Shown here: piece after piece, positions 42,558 to 52,200 of the stretch
Layout of the letters: each line of letters begins with the position of its first letter
Numbering within the stretch: position 1 is the stretch's first letter
Source of the DNA: Catellatospora tritici
GTDB taxonomy: Bacteria; Actinomycetota; Actinomycetes; Mycobacteriales; Micromonosporaceae
Assembly (NCBI RefSeq): GCF_019083965.1
Contig: NZ_JAHRCY010000002.1
Location: 310,001-374,000, forward strand
Length of the DNA stretch: 64,000 nucleotides
Direction: 5' to 3'
Notes under the pieces: model-generated
The model's input: only the letters and a program-made list of their open reading frames with translations
Told to the model about the DNA's origin: nothing
The model's database searches: none
Made by a program: the position numbers and the translations under genes

Positions 42558-43306
42558 GACGCACCCCGGTATATCGTCATCAACTTCTGCTGCCAGCTCT
42601 CGGGCAAGTACTCGATCACGTTCGTTCGCTGCAGCACCGCGATGCCCGCACCCGGGTTGTCCGAGGTCAAGATCTTGGTCAGCGAGACGATCACGCCCCA
42701 GTTGACCTCGTCCTTGATCGTGTCGGCGAGCTCGGTCATCGCGGCGAGCACCTCGGGGGCCACCTCGAAGCCGAGTTCGGCGGCGAAGCGCGCGTACCGG
42801 ATCATGGTGTGCGGGTTGCAGGAGATCGTCACGTACGGGTCGATCGGCGGCCGCAGGAGTTTCGCCTGGATGTCGGCCGCCGCCCCGAACGGGTCGATCC
42901 ACTGCCCGCCCGGAAACGTGATGGTCCCGCTGTTGATGGTCACGTCGGCGCAAAGCAGCTGGTTCAGCAAGGGATCGTCGTGCAGCAGCGCCGGGTCCAG
43001 CGCCGGATACCAGTCCCGAGGGGTGTGGAACGTCAGCACCTGGACCTTCAGCCGCTCCACGGTCGCCGTCACGACGCCGAACTTGTTGAGGCTCTTGGTC
43101 GCGTTGCCCGCCCATTCCGTGAGGATCTGCGCGGTGGCGTCGGGATCGGCATCACTGGTCAGGTCGAAGTCGCGTGGCTTCTTACCGAGGAGGAAGTCCC
43201 GGGTCGCACCCCCGGTGAGCGCCAGTCGGTAGCCTCTGGCCCGATACACCTGGGACAGGTCCTCGAAGACCGCCAAGGCCGGATGGTCGAAGGTGCGCAC
43301 GGTCAC
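42554..43306 (-). CDS. CCA-adding/poly(A)-polymerase-type nucleotidyltransferase
   Basis: GTG at 43306 shares GTGA with the carrier-protein stop. The 250-residue protein has the class II polymerase-beta head: LALTGGATRDFLLGKKPRDFDLTSDADP (G-G-x-x-R-D-x-L-L-G, then D-x-D), a neck segment with QLLCADVTINSG and an R-Y-A-R-F-A-A-E-L-G-F motif. True CCA enzymes are about 400 residues with body and tail domains that bind tRNA; these are missing. It may transfer a nucleotide to a small molecule or peptide. It is one of four nucleotidyltransferase-fold proteins in the island. Confidence 0.82.
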   Translation of the reverse strand: MTVRTFDHPALAVFEDLSQVYRARGYRLALTGGATRDFLLGKKPRDFDLTSDADPDATAQILTEWAGNATKSLNKFGVVTATVERLKVQVLTFHTPRDWYPALDPALLHDDPLLNQLLCADVTINSGTITFPGGQWIDPFGAAADIQAKLLRPPIDPYVTISCNPHTMIRYARFAAELGFEVAPEVLAAMTELADTIKDEVNWGVIVSLTKILTSDNPGAGIAVLQRTNVIEYLPESWQQKLMTIYRGAS

Positions 43307-43527
43307 TCGCTGTCGAGGCAGTAGCGGAAGAACTTCTCCACGCTCTCCGCCTGGACCAGGTCGAACGTGTTGATGTCGAGGCCGGCCCGGTCCTTGACGT
43401 GCACCGTCAGCTGGATCGCGTGCAGCGAGTTGCCGCCGAGGTCGAAGAACGGCTGGTCGGCGTTGACGGTGCCCCCGAAGACCTCGTCCACGGCGGCAAG
43501 GCATATCGCCAGTCGGTCCGTTGCCAT
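43303..43527 (-). CDS. Peptidyl carrier protein
   Basis: The 74-residue product is a free-standing PCP: DQPFFDLGGNSLHAIQLTVHVKDR carries the phosphopantetheine serine in G-G-N-S-L. The motif is NRPS-type, unlike the D-S-L carrier at 18935. It overlaps the CCA-type nucleotidyltransferase gene by GTGA and follows the PqqD-tailed nucleotidyltransferase gene by 65 bases. No adenylation domain is nearby, so the loading enzyme is not obvious; the condensation protein at 44582 is the probable partner. Confidence 0.88.
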   Translation of the reverse strand: MATDRLAICLAAVDEVFGGTVNADQPFFDLGGNSLHAIQLTVHVKDRAGLDINTFDLVQAESVEKFFRYCLDSE

Positions 43528-43592
43528 GCTGTCGTACCCACTTCCTGAATCAGTTCGATGATGATCGAAGTCGAGATGAGCCCCACGGTTGC

Positions 43593-44585
43593 TCACACGA
43601 GCAGTCCCTGCGCGCGGGCGGGCTGGAGTTCGGCCCAGAGCGCCGTCCTGAGCTGCGTCCCGGACAGCTCGAGCGTGGCCGCGACGGTGTCGGTGGCAGC
43701 GCGCCACGTGCCGCCCGCCTCGACCGCGCGCAGGACCGCGGCCGTCGCGTTGTCGATCTGCGCGATCGAGCGGCCCGCGTTGAGGAGGAAGGAGTCGTCC
43801 CCGGCGTGCAGCACGTGGACCCCTGCGGCCAGCCCGCATGATCTGCTCTCGATCAAGGTCGCCAGCTCCGGCGGAGCCGTGGCCGTCGTGCCGAGCAGCG
43901 CCACGCGCGCGCCGAGATCGCCGCTCGGACGCACCGACGGGCTGATGAGCTGGTCGAACCGGGCCGAGTCCCGCCCGTAACGGCGGGCGGCCTTCTCGCC
44001 GACCCACTTGAGTGAGGCGTAGCCCTCGCCGTCCTCGGCCAGGCGGGCGGTGGCGTACCACGCGCTGCCCTCCCGTGCCAGCAGGTCGGCCTCGCACCGA
44101 CGGCCGACCGCGTGAAGGTAGGCGGCGCGAGCTGCGTGTTCGAACGCCCGAAACGTGCCGAGCATGGACAGGGCGCGGGCGGCCGCCTGCTTCGTGAAGG
44201 CGTGGAGCGTCTGCTCGGTGGCCGCGGTCACCACGATGCGGTGGCTGATCGCGATGCGGTAGTAGCGGTCGACGTCCTTGAGGCTGACGCGCTCGGTCTC
44301 GATATCGGCCCAGGTGCAGCCGTTGACTCGCTCGCCGAGATGCTGAATGGCCGCCTGCTTGAAGTATTCGCAGTCGACGTAGCCCGACTGCCTCAGCCCG
44401 AACGAAGAGCTCTGGCCCGGCGCTTGATCATCGCTGATCATGTAGAGATCGACGTCGGAGTCCGCGTTGCCGAGCCCCTCCACCAGCGATCCGGTGGCCA
44501 CGCAGGACACCGTCGGCGGCAGCGGCTCGACCAGCTTCGCGATATCTGTCGCGAAGTGGGCCAGGGCGGCGGGAAGCTCGGTCAT
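43593..44585 (-). CDS. Nucleotidyltransferase with C-terminal PqqD-like domain
   Basis: The 330-residue protein begins with a nucleotidyltransferase motif, CVATGSLVEGLGNADSDVDLYMIS (G-S then S-D-x-D), and a helical middle. Residues about 250-330 (GVHVLHAGDDSFLLNAG, AQIDNATAAVLRAVEAGGTWRAA, ARAQGLLV) resemble a PqqD/RRE winged domain. If so, the enzyme could bind a leader peptide and nucleotidylate it or a carrier-bound substrate. It overlaps the condensation gene by ATGA. The PqqD assignment is by pattern only. Confidence 0.75.
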   Translation of the reverse strand: MTELPAALAHFATDIAKLVEPLPPTVSCVATGSLVEGLGNADSDVDLYMISDDQAPGQSSSFGLRQSGYVDCEYFKQAAIQHLGERVNGCTWADIETERVSLKDVDRYYRIAISHRIVVTAATEQTLHAFTKQAAARALSMLGTFRAFEHAARAAYLHAVGRRCEADLLAREGSAWYATARLAEDGEGYASLKWVGEKAARRYGRDSARFDQLISPSVRPSGDLGARVALLGTTATAPPELATLIESRSCGLAAGVHVLHAGDDSFLLNAGRSIAQIDNATAAVLRAVEAGGTWRAATDTVAATLELSGTQLRTALWAELQPARAQGLLV

Positions 44586-45976
44586 TTCGATATACCCCCG
44601 TAGATGGTTTCGCCGGCGCCGACGGTCACGGGCGAGGCGGCCGAGAGCACCTCGGCCACCAATGCGTCCGGGTCGGCGGCCACCGCCGCCGGATCCGCCA
44701 GTCGTGCGGCGGCCGCTTCGATCGCGCAGAGCATGGCGGCCGCCGTGAGGTCGGGAAAGACCGCCGGGTCCACACTGAGCGACAGCTCGGGAGCCGCGGC
44801 GGTGCCGCCGACGGAGAGCTGAATGGTCCGGGTGATGCCACGCGGCACCAGCCGGATCGGCTCCAGCTCCGTCAACGTCCTGACCCCGGCGGCGCCGGTC
44901 CGCACCGGTCCGCCGGCGGGGACCTGATTGCAGTTCAGCACGCAGTCGACGTGGTCGAGCGCGGTCAGCCCGCCGGCGGCGGCGAGCTCCTCCACGTCGT
45001 AGGCGGCGTTGGCCATGCTTTCGAGGCTCGCCACCTGCGCCCGTCTGAGCAGGTCGGCCAGGCCGATGCCGGCCACCGGCAGACCGATGAGGCCGTACTG
45101 GTTGAGAGTGCCCGCGTAGGAACGCCCGCCGTGCACCCAGCGGTTGGACGCCACCATGCTGAACAGCGACTGCCGGCGGTTCGCGAGCACGGCGGTGAAC
45201 AGCCCCATGAGCGTGACGTACACCGACGTGTCGGTCACCCGGTGCCGCTCCGCCAGCGCGATCACCGCTTCGCCGAGGGGCGGCGACGTGAGCTTCACCT
45301 TCGGCCGCGGGGCCGGGCTGTACGCGCCGGGGGTGAACATCGGCGAGGGGAAGGCATCCAGCAGCCCGGCGAGATAGGCGACCGCCCGGCGCCCCGTCGC
45401 CACCGCCTCCGGCGTGGCTTCGTCGGCCGCGCGGTCGAGCGGTTGGTAGCGCCGGGCCACCGGCCGCTCCGCCCCGGTCAGCTTCCCGTGCAGCGCGGCC
45501 CGCACCACCCGGCAGCCCGCCGAGTCCACGGACAGGTGGGAGATCTCCAGGAGCACCTGTTTCGGCCGGTGCGCCTCCGTCACCACCACGACCCGCACGG
45601 GCAGCTCGCGGGCGTAGTCGAACTCGTGCCCGAAGCCGGGAAGCCCGGTGGCCACCGGCGCCCCGGGCGCGAGCTCGACCACCCGAACGGTGATCTCACC
45701 CTGCCGGTGCAGGAGCTGGCACGGCCGACCGGTCTCATCGACGGGATAGGTCGTCCGCAGTGCCTCGTGCTCCTCGACCAGGCAGCGCAGCGCGTCGGTG
45801 AGGTCCGCCATGGTGGCGCCAGCGGGCACATCCACCACGGCACGGAGGTTGGCGAAGGCACCGTGCGGTGAATACCGCAGCAGTCCGCGATGGATGTCGC
45901 GCTGCCCCCACGTCAGCGCCGCCGTGCCGTCCCTGGCCCCGCAGAACCCCACCACCACCTCGTCGTACGGTGTCAC
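44582..45976 (-). CDS. Condensation-domain protein with SHLSVDS active site
   Basis: The 464-residue stand-alone condensation-fold protein has TWGQRDIHRGLLR, LVEEHEALRTTYPV, ISHLSVDSAGCRVVRAAL and NRWVHGGRSYAGTLNQYGLIGLP. The active-site motif is S146-H147-LSV-D151-S152: the second, catalytic His and the Asp of HHxxxDG are kept, while the first His and Gly are changed. It could form an amide or ester between substrates on the PCP and another acceptor. It overlaps its neighbours on both sides by ATGA, so stoichiometric expression with the dioxygenase and nucleotidyltransferase is likely. Confidence 0.84.
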   Translation of the reverse strand: MTPYDEVVVGFCGARDGTAALTWGQRDIHRGLLRYSPHGAFANLRAVVDVPAGATMADLTDALRCLVEEHEALRTTYPVDETGRPCQLLHRQGEITVRVVELAPGAPVATGLPGFGHEFDYARELPVRVVVVTEAHRPKQVLLEISHLSVDSAGCRVVRAALHGKLTGAERPVARRYQPLDRAADEATPEAVATGRRAVAYLAGLLDAFPSPMFTPGAYSPAPRPKVKLTSPPLGEAVIALAERHRVTDTSVYVTLMGLFTAVLANRRQSLFSMVASNRWVHGGRSYAGTLNQYGLIGLPVAGIGLADLLRRAQVASLESMANAAYDVEELAAAGGLTALDHVDCVLNCNQVPAGGPVRTGAAGVRTLTELEPIRLVPRGITRTIQLSVGGTAAAPELSLSVDPAVFPDLTAAAMLCAIEAAAARLADPAAVAADPDALVAEVLSAASPVTVGAGETIYGGISK

Positions 45977-46890
45977 TGGGCTGCCTGCGCCGATCCGTCG
46001 GTGGCCGGGACCTCATGGGAGAAGTAGCCGGTCGTCGACTTGCGGCCCGACGCCGTCAAGTGCGACCCCTCCTGGATCTGGTACAGCGAGTTGAACTCCG
46101 CCGCGGCGATGGGCAGCCGCCAGTGCGCCGACTCGCAACGCACCGTCGTGGCGCTGCGGCCGCGCAGCAGCCGCGCGTTCGGCTCGTTGTGCGCCGCGTG
46201 CGGCCCGTAGTAGATCGGCAGCGCGTCGGCGCTGCGGTAGGCGGGAATGAAGGCGCGTCGGTACCGGTCGGAGGTGTTCTTCTCCGACGCGTGCACGACC
46301 AGCGGGTGCAGGAAGATGGCGGCGCCCGCGGGCGCCTCGCAGTCGACCACGCTCGCGGGATCGACACCCACCTGCTCCAGCGAGCTGATCTTCCCGCCGA
46401 AGGCGCCGTCCACGTCGTGGTCGAGCAGGCCAAGGCGATGCGAGCCCGACGCCACCTTGAGACAGGCGTTCTCCCGGGTGGCGTCGTCGAGGTAGATGAG
46501 GACCGCCACGAGATCGGTGTTGGTGTGCGGGTAGTACGCGAAGTCCTGGTGCCAGGCGACCATGCTGCCGACCTGCGGCGCTTTGACGTTGAGCTTGGAG
46601 TACTGGTAGACCACGTTGGCGCCGACGAGCTCGCAGACCCCGTCGAGCAGGGGTCCGCTCTCCACGATCTGTGTGAACACCTCGTCGCGGCTGGTGGGCG
46701 CCCAGATCCGCCGGACCATCGAGGGATCGGCCGGTTCGCGCTCACCCACGTCCTTGGTGTCGGAGGCGAGCAGCCGGTCGACGACGTCGCGGGCGCGCCG
46801 GATCAGACTGTCGTCGACGAGTCCCTCCACGACGCAGAAACCGTTGTCCGTATAGGACTTCAGATGCTCACTGGTAAAAGCGCCGGCCAT
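45973..46890 (-). CDS. Phytanoyl-CoA-dioxygenase-type Fe(II)/2-oxoglutarate oxygenase
   Basis: ATG at 46890 is chosen over TTG at 46932. The 305-residue protein opens FTSEHLKSYTDNGFCVVEGLVDD and has an intact facial triad: H114-Q-D116 in VAWHQDFAYYPH and H200 in HPLVVHAS, with R212 for 2-oxoglutarate in SDRYRRAF. It probably hydroxylates or otherwise oxidises a carrier-bound or free amino acid. It is the first gene of the minus-strand operon that ends at 41985 and is divergent from the lyase gene at 47140, with a 249-base shared promoter region. Confidence 0.9.
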   Translation of the reverse strand: MAGAFTSEHLKSYTDNGFCVVEGLVDDSLIRRARDVVDRLLASDTKDVGEREPADPSMVRRIWAPTSRDEVFTQIVESGPLLDGVCELVGANVVYQYSKLNVKAPQVGSMVAWHQDFAYYPHTNTDLVAVLIYLDDATRENACLKVASGSHRLGLLDHDVDGAFGGKISSLEQVGVDPASVVDCEAPAGAAIFLHPLVVHASEKNTSDRYRRAFIPAYRSADALPIYYGPHAAHNEPNARLLRGRSATTVRCESAHWRLPIAAAEFNSLYQIQEGSHLTASGRKSTTGYFSHEVPATDGSAQAAQ

Positions 46891-47139
46891 GGCACACGCC
46901 CCCGTCTTGTCGGCTGTAACCGTCGCCAGCAAGTGTCGAAGTGAGTGATCGCGCGGACAAGTGCCTGGTCAGCTCATGCCGGAGGCAGTTTGCGGAGCTC
47001 ATTCCGCCGCCCATCTGCCGGTCCAAGTGCCGCTCTGCCAGGGGATGGGGTCCATAGAATCGTCCGACTGAGCATTACGTCCGCTTACCGCCACTGTGCG
47101 ATCAGGACATGTCGCCTGCAATCAAACACGGGATGTGCG

Positions 47140-48174
47140 ATGACAGATTCATTCGTCACGAACACCGAGGACACCTATCCGGCGCCTATCCGCCTGCTCG
47201 ACTGCACGCTCCGCGACGGGAGCTACGCGGTGGGCTTCCAGTTCACGGAGCAGGCGATCGGTGACATCCTGACCGGGCTCGAAGCAGCGGGTGTCATGTA
47301 TGTCGAACTCGGTCACGGACTCGGGCTGGGCGCGGGCGATGTCAAAGACCCGATGCGCGTCCCCGAGGAGCAGTGCTTCAAAATCGCCGGCTCCTGCCTG
47401 CGCGACAGCGCCTGGGGCATGTTCTGCATCCCCGGGATCGCCAGCCTCGACCGCCTGCGTGAGGCCGCCGCGGCCGGCATGCGGTTCGTACGGGTGGGTG
47501 TCGACATCACCGAGGTCAGCCCGGCGGCGGAGTTCCTCGCGGCGGCCAGGGACCTGGGGCTCGAGACGTTCGCCAACCTGATGAAGACGAACGTCCTGGA
47601 CACCGCCGGTGTCGTGGCCGCGGTGCGGCAGTGCGAGGACTACGGCGCCGACGCCGTCTACCTGGTGGATTCCGTCGGCGGATTCCTGCCCCACGAGGTC
47701 GCCGAGCTGTTCACCGCGGTCGGCGCGGCGTCGGATCTCCCGCTGGGCTTCCACGGGCACGACAACCTGGGGCTGGCGAACGCGAACGCGCTGGCGGCCG
47801 TCCAGAGCGGTGCCGTGTTCGTCGACGCCACGCTGGACGGGCTGGGGCGGGCGGCCGGCAACACCGCGACCGAGCGCTTCGCCGCGATCCTGCGCCGCCT
47901 GGGCCGCGGCGACGGATACGACTGCCTGGCTCTGTCGCAGCTCAGCGAACGGGTGGTGCGTCCCCTGACCCGGCTGCCCGACGACCGCGCCTTCCAGGTG
48001 ATGGGGGGCCTCACCCAGACCCACTCCAGCCACTTTCCGCTCATCATCCGCTGTGCCCGGACGCACGGCGTCGATGTCTTCGACCTCATGGCCGCGGTCT
48101 CCCGGATCGATCCGGTGAGCCCGAGCGAGAGTCTCGTGCTGGGAACGGCGGCCCGCCTGGCCGAGGCGCGATGA
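47140..48174 (+). CDS. DRE-TIM metallolyase (HMG-CoA-lyase / 4-hydroxy-2-oxovalerate-aldolase-like)
   Basis: The 344-residue TIM barrel has LLDCTLRDGSYAVGFQF (metal Asp and catalytic Arg), VRVGVDITEVSPAAEF, YLVDSVGGFLPHEV and the GFHGHDNLGLANANAL His pair. It is closest in pattern to 4-hydroxy-2-oxovalerate aldolases and related lyases; homocitrate-synthase-like Claisen chemistry is also possible. It makes or breaks a C-C bond at a 2-oxo acid. Its stop overlaps the KAS III-like gene by ATGA, tying it to a carbon-skeleton-building module. Confidence 0.85.
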   Translation: MTDSFVTNTEDTYPAPIRLLDCTLRDGSYAVGFQFTEQAIGDILTGLEAAGVMYVELGHGLGLGAGDVKDPMRVPEEQCFKIAGSCLRDSAWGMFCIPGIASLDRLREAAAAGMRFVRVGVDITEVSPAAEFLAAARDLGLETFANLMKTNVLDTAGVVAAVRQCEDYGADAVYLVDSVGGFLPHEVAELFTAVGAASDLPLGFHGHDNLGLANANALAAVQSGAVFVDATLDGLGRAAGNTATERFAAILRRLGRGDGYDCLALSQLSERVVRPLTRLPDDRAFQVMGGLTQTHSSHFPLIIRCARTHGVDVFDLMAAVSRIDPVSPSESLVLGTAARLAEAR

Positions 48175-49223
48175 TCATCACGAGCGCCGCGATCGACGGC
48201 GACATCGCGCTGTGCGGTGCCAATGTCTGGCTCCCCGAGACGGTGGAGCGCACCGCGGACGCGATCGCCCGGGGCCGGATCGATGCCGGCTCGGCCGCGG
48301 AGATCGGCGTCGACGCGGTGCACGTGGCCGACGGCGACCTGACGCCGCCGGATATGGCCGCCGCCGCAGCGCTGGCGGCCCTGGCCGCGGCCGGCCGCCC
48401 AGCCTCCACCGTCGGCCTGCTGTTGCACTGCCACGTGTGGCACCAGGGATACGACATCTGGTGCGCGCCGCACTACGTCGCCGAGCGCATCGGCGCGGAC
48501 GGATGCCTGCCGATCACCCTCTCGCAGGGCTGCAACGCCGCCATGGCAGCGTTCGAGCTGGCCATTCCGTGGCTCACGGCGCACGACGACGGCCGCACCG
48601 TGCTGGTCAGCGCGGCTGACCGCTTCCCGCAGCCGGGGTTCGACCGCTGGCGGGGGGCGTACGGCTGCGTCTACGGTGACGGAGCCGCGGCAGCCGTGCT
48701 GGCCCGTGGACCCGTCCCCGGCGCTCTCGCGATCCGTGCGCTCGCCAGCACCGCCCGGCCCGAACTCGAAGAGGTCAACCGGGCGGGGCTGGCCGCCACG
48801 ACGGCGCCACGGATGCACGGCGCGGACATCGACCTCCGCAGGCCGAAGAAGGAATACTTCCAGCGCCACGGCATGGCCCGCTTCCTCGAGGTCACCCAGG
48901 CGGCGCTGCGATCGGTGGTCGAGCAGAGCCTCGCCCAGGCGGGAGTCGCGGCCGACGATCCGCGCATCCGGGGCATCGCCGTGCCGCGAATCAGCACCGC
49001 CGCCATCGGGACGAGCTACGCCCCGCTTCTCGGATCGATCACCGCGGCACCGGTGCTCAGCATGCACCGAGACACCGGGCACCTGTCGTGCGCCGACGTC
49101 GTGGCCAACGTCGCGGACCTGCGCTCCCAGGTGCTGCACCAGCCGGGCGACCTGGGCATCGTCGTCAATGTCGGCGGCGGCTACACGTGGTCGTCGCTGA
49201 TCGTGGAGGCAACGGACTGGTGA
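48171..49223 (+). CDS. KAS III-like (FabH-type) beta-ketoacyl synthase
   Basis: The 350-residue thiolase-fold protein has the nucleophile Cys121 in LSQGCNAAMAAFEL, then VSAADRFPQPGFDRW, a MHRDTGHLSCADVV segment with the catalytic His region, and GIVVNVGGGYTWSSLIVE at the C-terminus. Stand-alone actinomycete homologues catalyse C-C, ester or amide bond formation with CoA- or carrier-bound acyl groups. It overlaps both neighbours, so it should work with the DRE-TIM enzyme and the KGD-like enzyme. Substrates are unknown. Confidence 0.86.
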   Translation: MIITSAAIDGDIALCGANVWLPETVERTADAIARGRIDAGSAAEIGVDAVHVADGDLTPPDMAAAAALAALAAAGRPASTVGLLLHCHVWHQGYDIWCAPHYVAERIGADGCLPITLSQGCNAAMAAFELAIPWLTAHDDGRTVLVSAADRFPQPGFDRWRGAYGCVYGDGAAAAVLARGPVPGALAIRALASTARPELEEVNRAGLAATTAPRMHGADIDLRRPKKEYFQRHGMARFLEVTQAALRSVVEQSLAQAGVAADDPRIRGIAVPRISTAAIGTSYAPLLGSITAAPVLSMHRDTGHLSCADVVANVADLRSQVLHQPGDLGIVVNVGGGYTWSSLIVEATDW

Positions 49224-52200
49224 TGATCGATCGAACCGTCGCGGTCCTGCGCGGCGCGGCCGCCCGCCTCGCCGCCAACATGGACGCCTCGCTGTCCGTG
49301 CCCGTGGCCACCAGCTCGCGGGTCGTCTCCGCCACCCGTCTCGTGCACCACCGGCGCGCGTTCAACGAGGCTCTCGCCGACAGCGGCCGGGTGTCGGTCA
49401 GCCAGCTCGTGGCGTACGCCCTGCTGCGCGCGATCGCCGCGGCGCCGCACCTCAACGGGCACTTCACGCAGACCGCGGGCAAGCCGTCCATGGTGACGCC
49501 CACGCACGTCAACCTCGGTGTCGCCGTCACCGTCGACCGGCCCGGCCGGCCGCGCTCGCTGCTGGTCCCCACCATCAAGGCCGCGGACCTGATGAGCTTC
49601 GCCGACTTCGGCAAGGCTTACGACGACGTCGTCGGCCGCGCCCGGCGCCTCGAGGCCGGCCCCGAGGACCTGTCGGGTGCGACGGTGTCGCTCACGAACA
49701 CCGGCGTCTTCGGGACGTCGCACTCGGTGCCCAGACTGCTGCCGGGACAGGGGCTGATCCTGGCGGTCGGTTCGGTCGGCCATCCGCCGGAGTTCCGCGA
49801 CACGCCGGCGGCGACGCTGGCCGGACTGGGCATCGGCCCCACCGCCACGCTCAGCGTCACCTTCGACCACCGCATCGTGCAGGGCGCCGACGCGGCGCTG
49901 CTGCTGCGCGCGATCGATGAACTCCTGCAGGGCGGGGACTCCTTCTACGAGGACATCGCAGCCTCGCTCGGCGTCTGCTTGCCGCCCGCGTCGGCCGCGT
50001 CGGCCGCGTCGGTGCCGCCCGCCGCCGAGGCGGACGCGGTAGGCGTGGCCGCGCTGATCCACGCCTACCGCGCCTACGGGCACCTCGCCGCCGCGACGGA
50101 TCCGCTGTCGAAACCGGGGATCGGCCATCCCGAACTCGACCCCGCCGCCCACGGCCTGCGCGAAACCGACACGGTCCGGACCGGCACGGCGGGGACGGGC
50201 GGCGCCGCCGGAGTCGGCGACCTCGTCGCCCGCCTCACCGAGTACTACTGCGGCACGATCGGCTGGGAGTACATGCACCTGCCCGATCCGCAGCGGCGCC
50301 GCTGGTTCCAGGAGCGCGTCGAGCGCCCCCGCACGGCCCTGCCGGACGCACAGCGGGCGAGGATCCTCCAGCGGCTGATCGAGGCCACGGGCCTGGAGTC
50401 CTACCTGAACACGAAATACGTCCGGCAGAAGCGCTTCTCCCTCGAGGGAGGGGAGGCTCTGGTGATCCTGCTGGACCGGATCTGTGAGCGGGCCGCCGGA
50501 GCCGACCTGGCGGAGACCGTCATCGCCATGTCGCACCGAGGCAGGCTCAACGTCCTGGTCAACGTCATGGACAAGCCGCCGGCCGAGCTCTTCGCCGAGT
50601 TCGAGGGCGCCGTCAATCCGCTCGCCGGTGACGGTTCCGGGGATGTGAAGTACAACTTCGGCGCCGGCACGACCCGCACCACGACGTCCGGCGCACCGAT
50701 GCGGATGCGCCTGCTGCCGAACGCCTCGCACCTGGAGGCGGTGGGACCGGTCCTGCAGGGCTTCGCCCGCGCGCGGCAGGACCTGGCGGACAGGGCGGCG
50801 GCGGTGCTGGCCGTACAGGTCCACGGTGATGCGGCTGTCACCGGCCAGGGCGTGGCGGCGGAGACGCTCAACATGTCCCGGCTGCGCGGTTTCAGCACCG
50901 CCGGGACCATCCACATCGTGATCGACAATCAGGTCGGGTTCACCACCACGGCCACCGACGGCAGGTCGGGGCACTATCCGACCAACCTTGCCCGCGTCAT
51001 CGACGCGCCCGTCCTGCACGTGAACGGCGACGATCCCGACGCGTGCGCGCACGCCGTGGACGTGGCGTTCGCATACCGGCAGGAGTTCGGGCAGGACGTC
51101 TTCATCCACCTGCTGTGCTACCGCCGCCACGGCCACAACGAGCTGGAGGATCCGTCGACGACGCTGCCGGGCCTCTACCGCGCGATCGCCGCGAAGCCCG
51201 CCGCGCTCGACGGGTACACCCGGCTGCTCGTCGAGGCGGGAGTCACCACGCCGGAGCAGTCGCAGGAGCTGCGCCTGCGCCACAACCGACTGCTGGCGGG
51301 CACCCGGGCGGCGGCCCGAACCGCCGCGGCGCCCGCACCGGCGACGCCGGTGGCGCCGACCTCGGCCCCCGCCCCCGCCACCGCCGTCGCCCGGACGGAG
51401 CTGGCCCGGGTGCTCACCGCGCAGGGCGACCTGCCGACCGGGTTCCAGGCCCACCCCAAGATCCTCGGACAGCTCCAGCGACGCGCCGCCGCGCTGGCCG
51501 AGGACACCATCGACTGGGCCGCCGCCGAGACGCTCGCGATCGGATCGCTGTTGGCGCAGGGCGTTGCGGTGCGCCTGTCCGGCCAGGACTGCCGGCGGGG
51601 CACCTTCTCCCAGCGCCATCACGTCGTCGTCGACCAGACCACCGGCGCCGAGCACACACCGCTGGCGCACCTGGCCTCCGGCCAGGCTCGCTACGCCGTG
51701 TACGACTCGATGCTCTCCGAGTTCGCCGCGCTCGGCTTCGAGTACGGCTACTCCGCCGCCCGGCCGCAGGCCCTCGTGATCTGGGAGGCGCAGTTCGGCG
51801 ACTTCGCCAACGGCGCCCAGGTGATCATCGACGAGTATCTCGCCGCCGGGCAGCGCAAGTGGGGCCAGCGGTCGGCGCTGACGCTGCTGCTTCCGCACGG
51901 GCAGGAGGGCCAGGGGCCCAACCACTCGTCGGCCCGGGTGGAACGGTTCCTGCAGCTGTGCGCCGAGCAGAACCTGACGGTCGCCATGCCCTCGCTCCCC
52001 TCGTCCTACTTCCACCTGCTGCGCCGCCAGGGGCTCGCCGGTACGCGTCCGCTGGTGGTGTTCACCCCCAAGTCCATGCTGCGGCTGCGGGCGGCGGCGT
52101 CGACCGCGGCGGAGTTCACCCAGGGCGGGTGGTCGCCGGTGCTTGCCGACACCACCGTCGACGCCCGCACCGTCAGCCGGGTGCTGCTGTGCAGCGGCAA

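Noticed and set aside
42554-43306. Housekeeping tRNA CCA-adding enzyme
   Set aside because: At 250 residues it lacks the body and tail domains needed for tRNA, and it is embedded in a carrier-protein operon.
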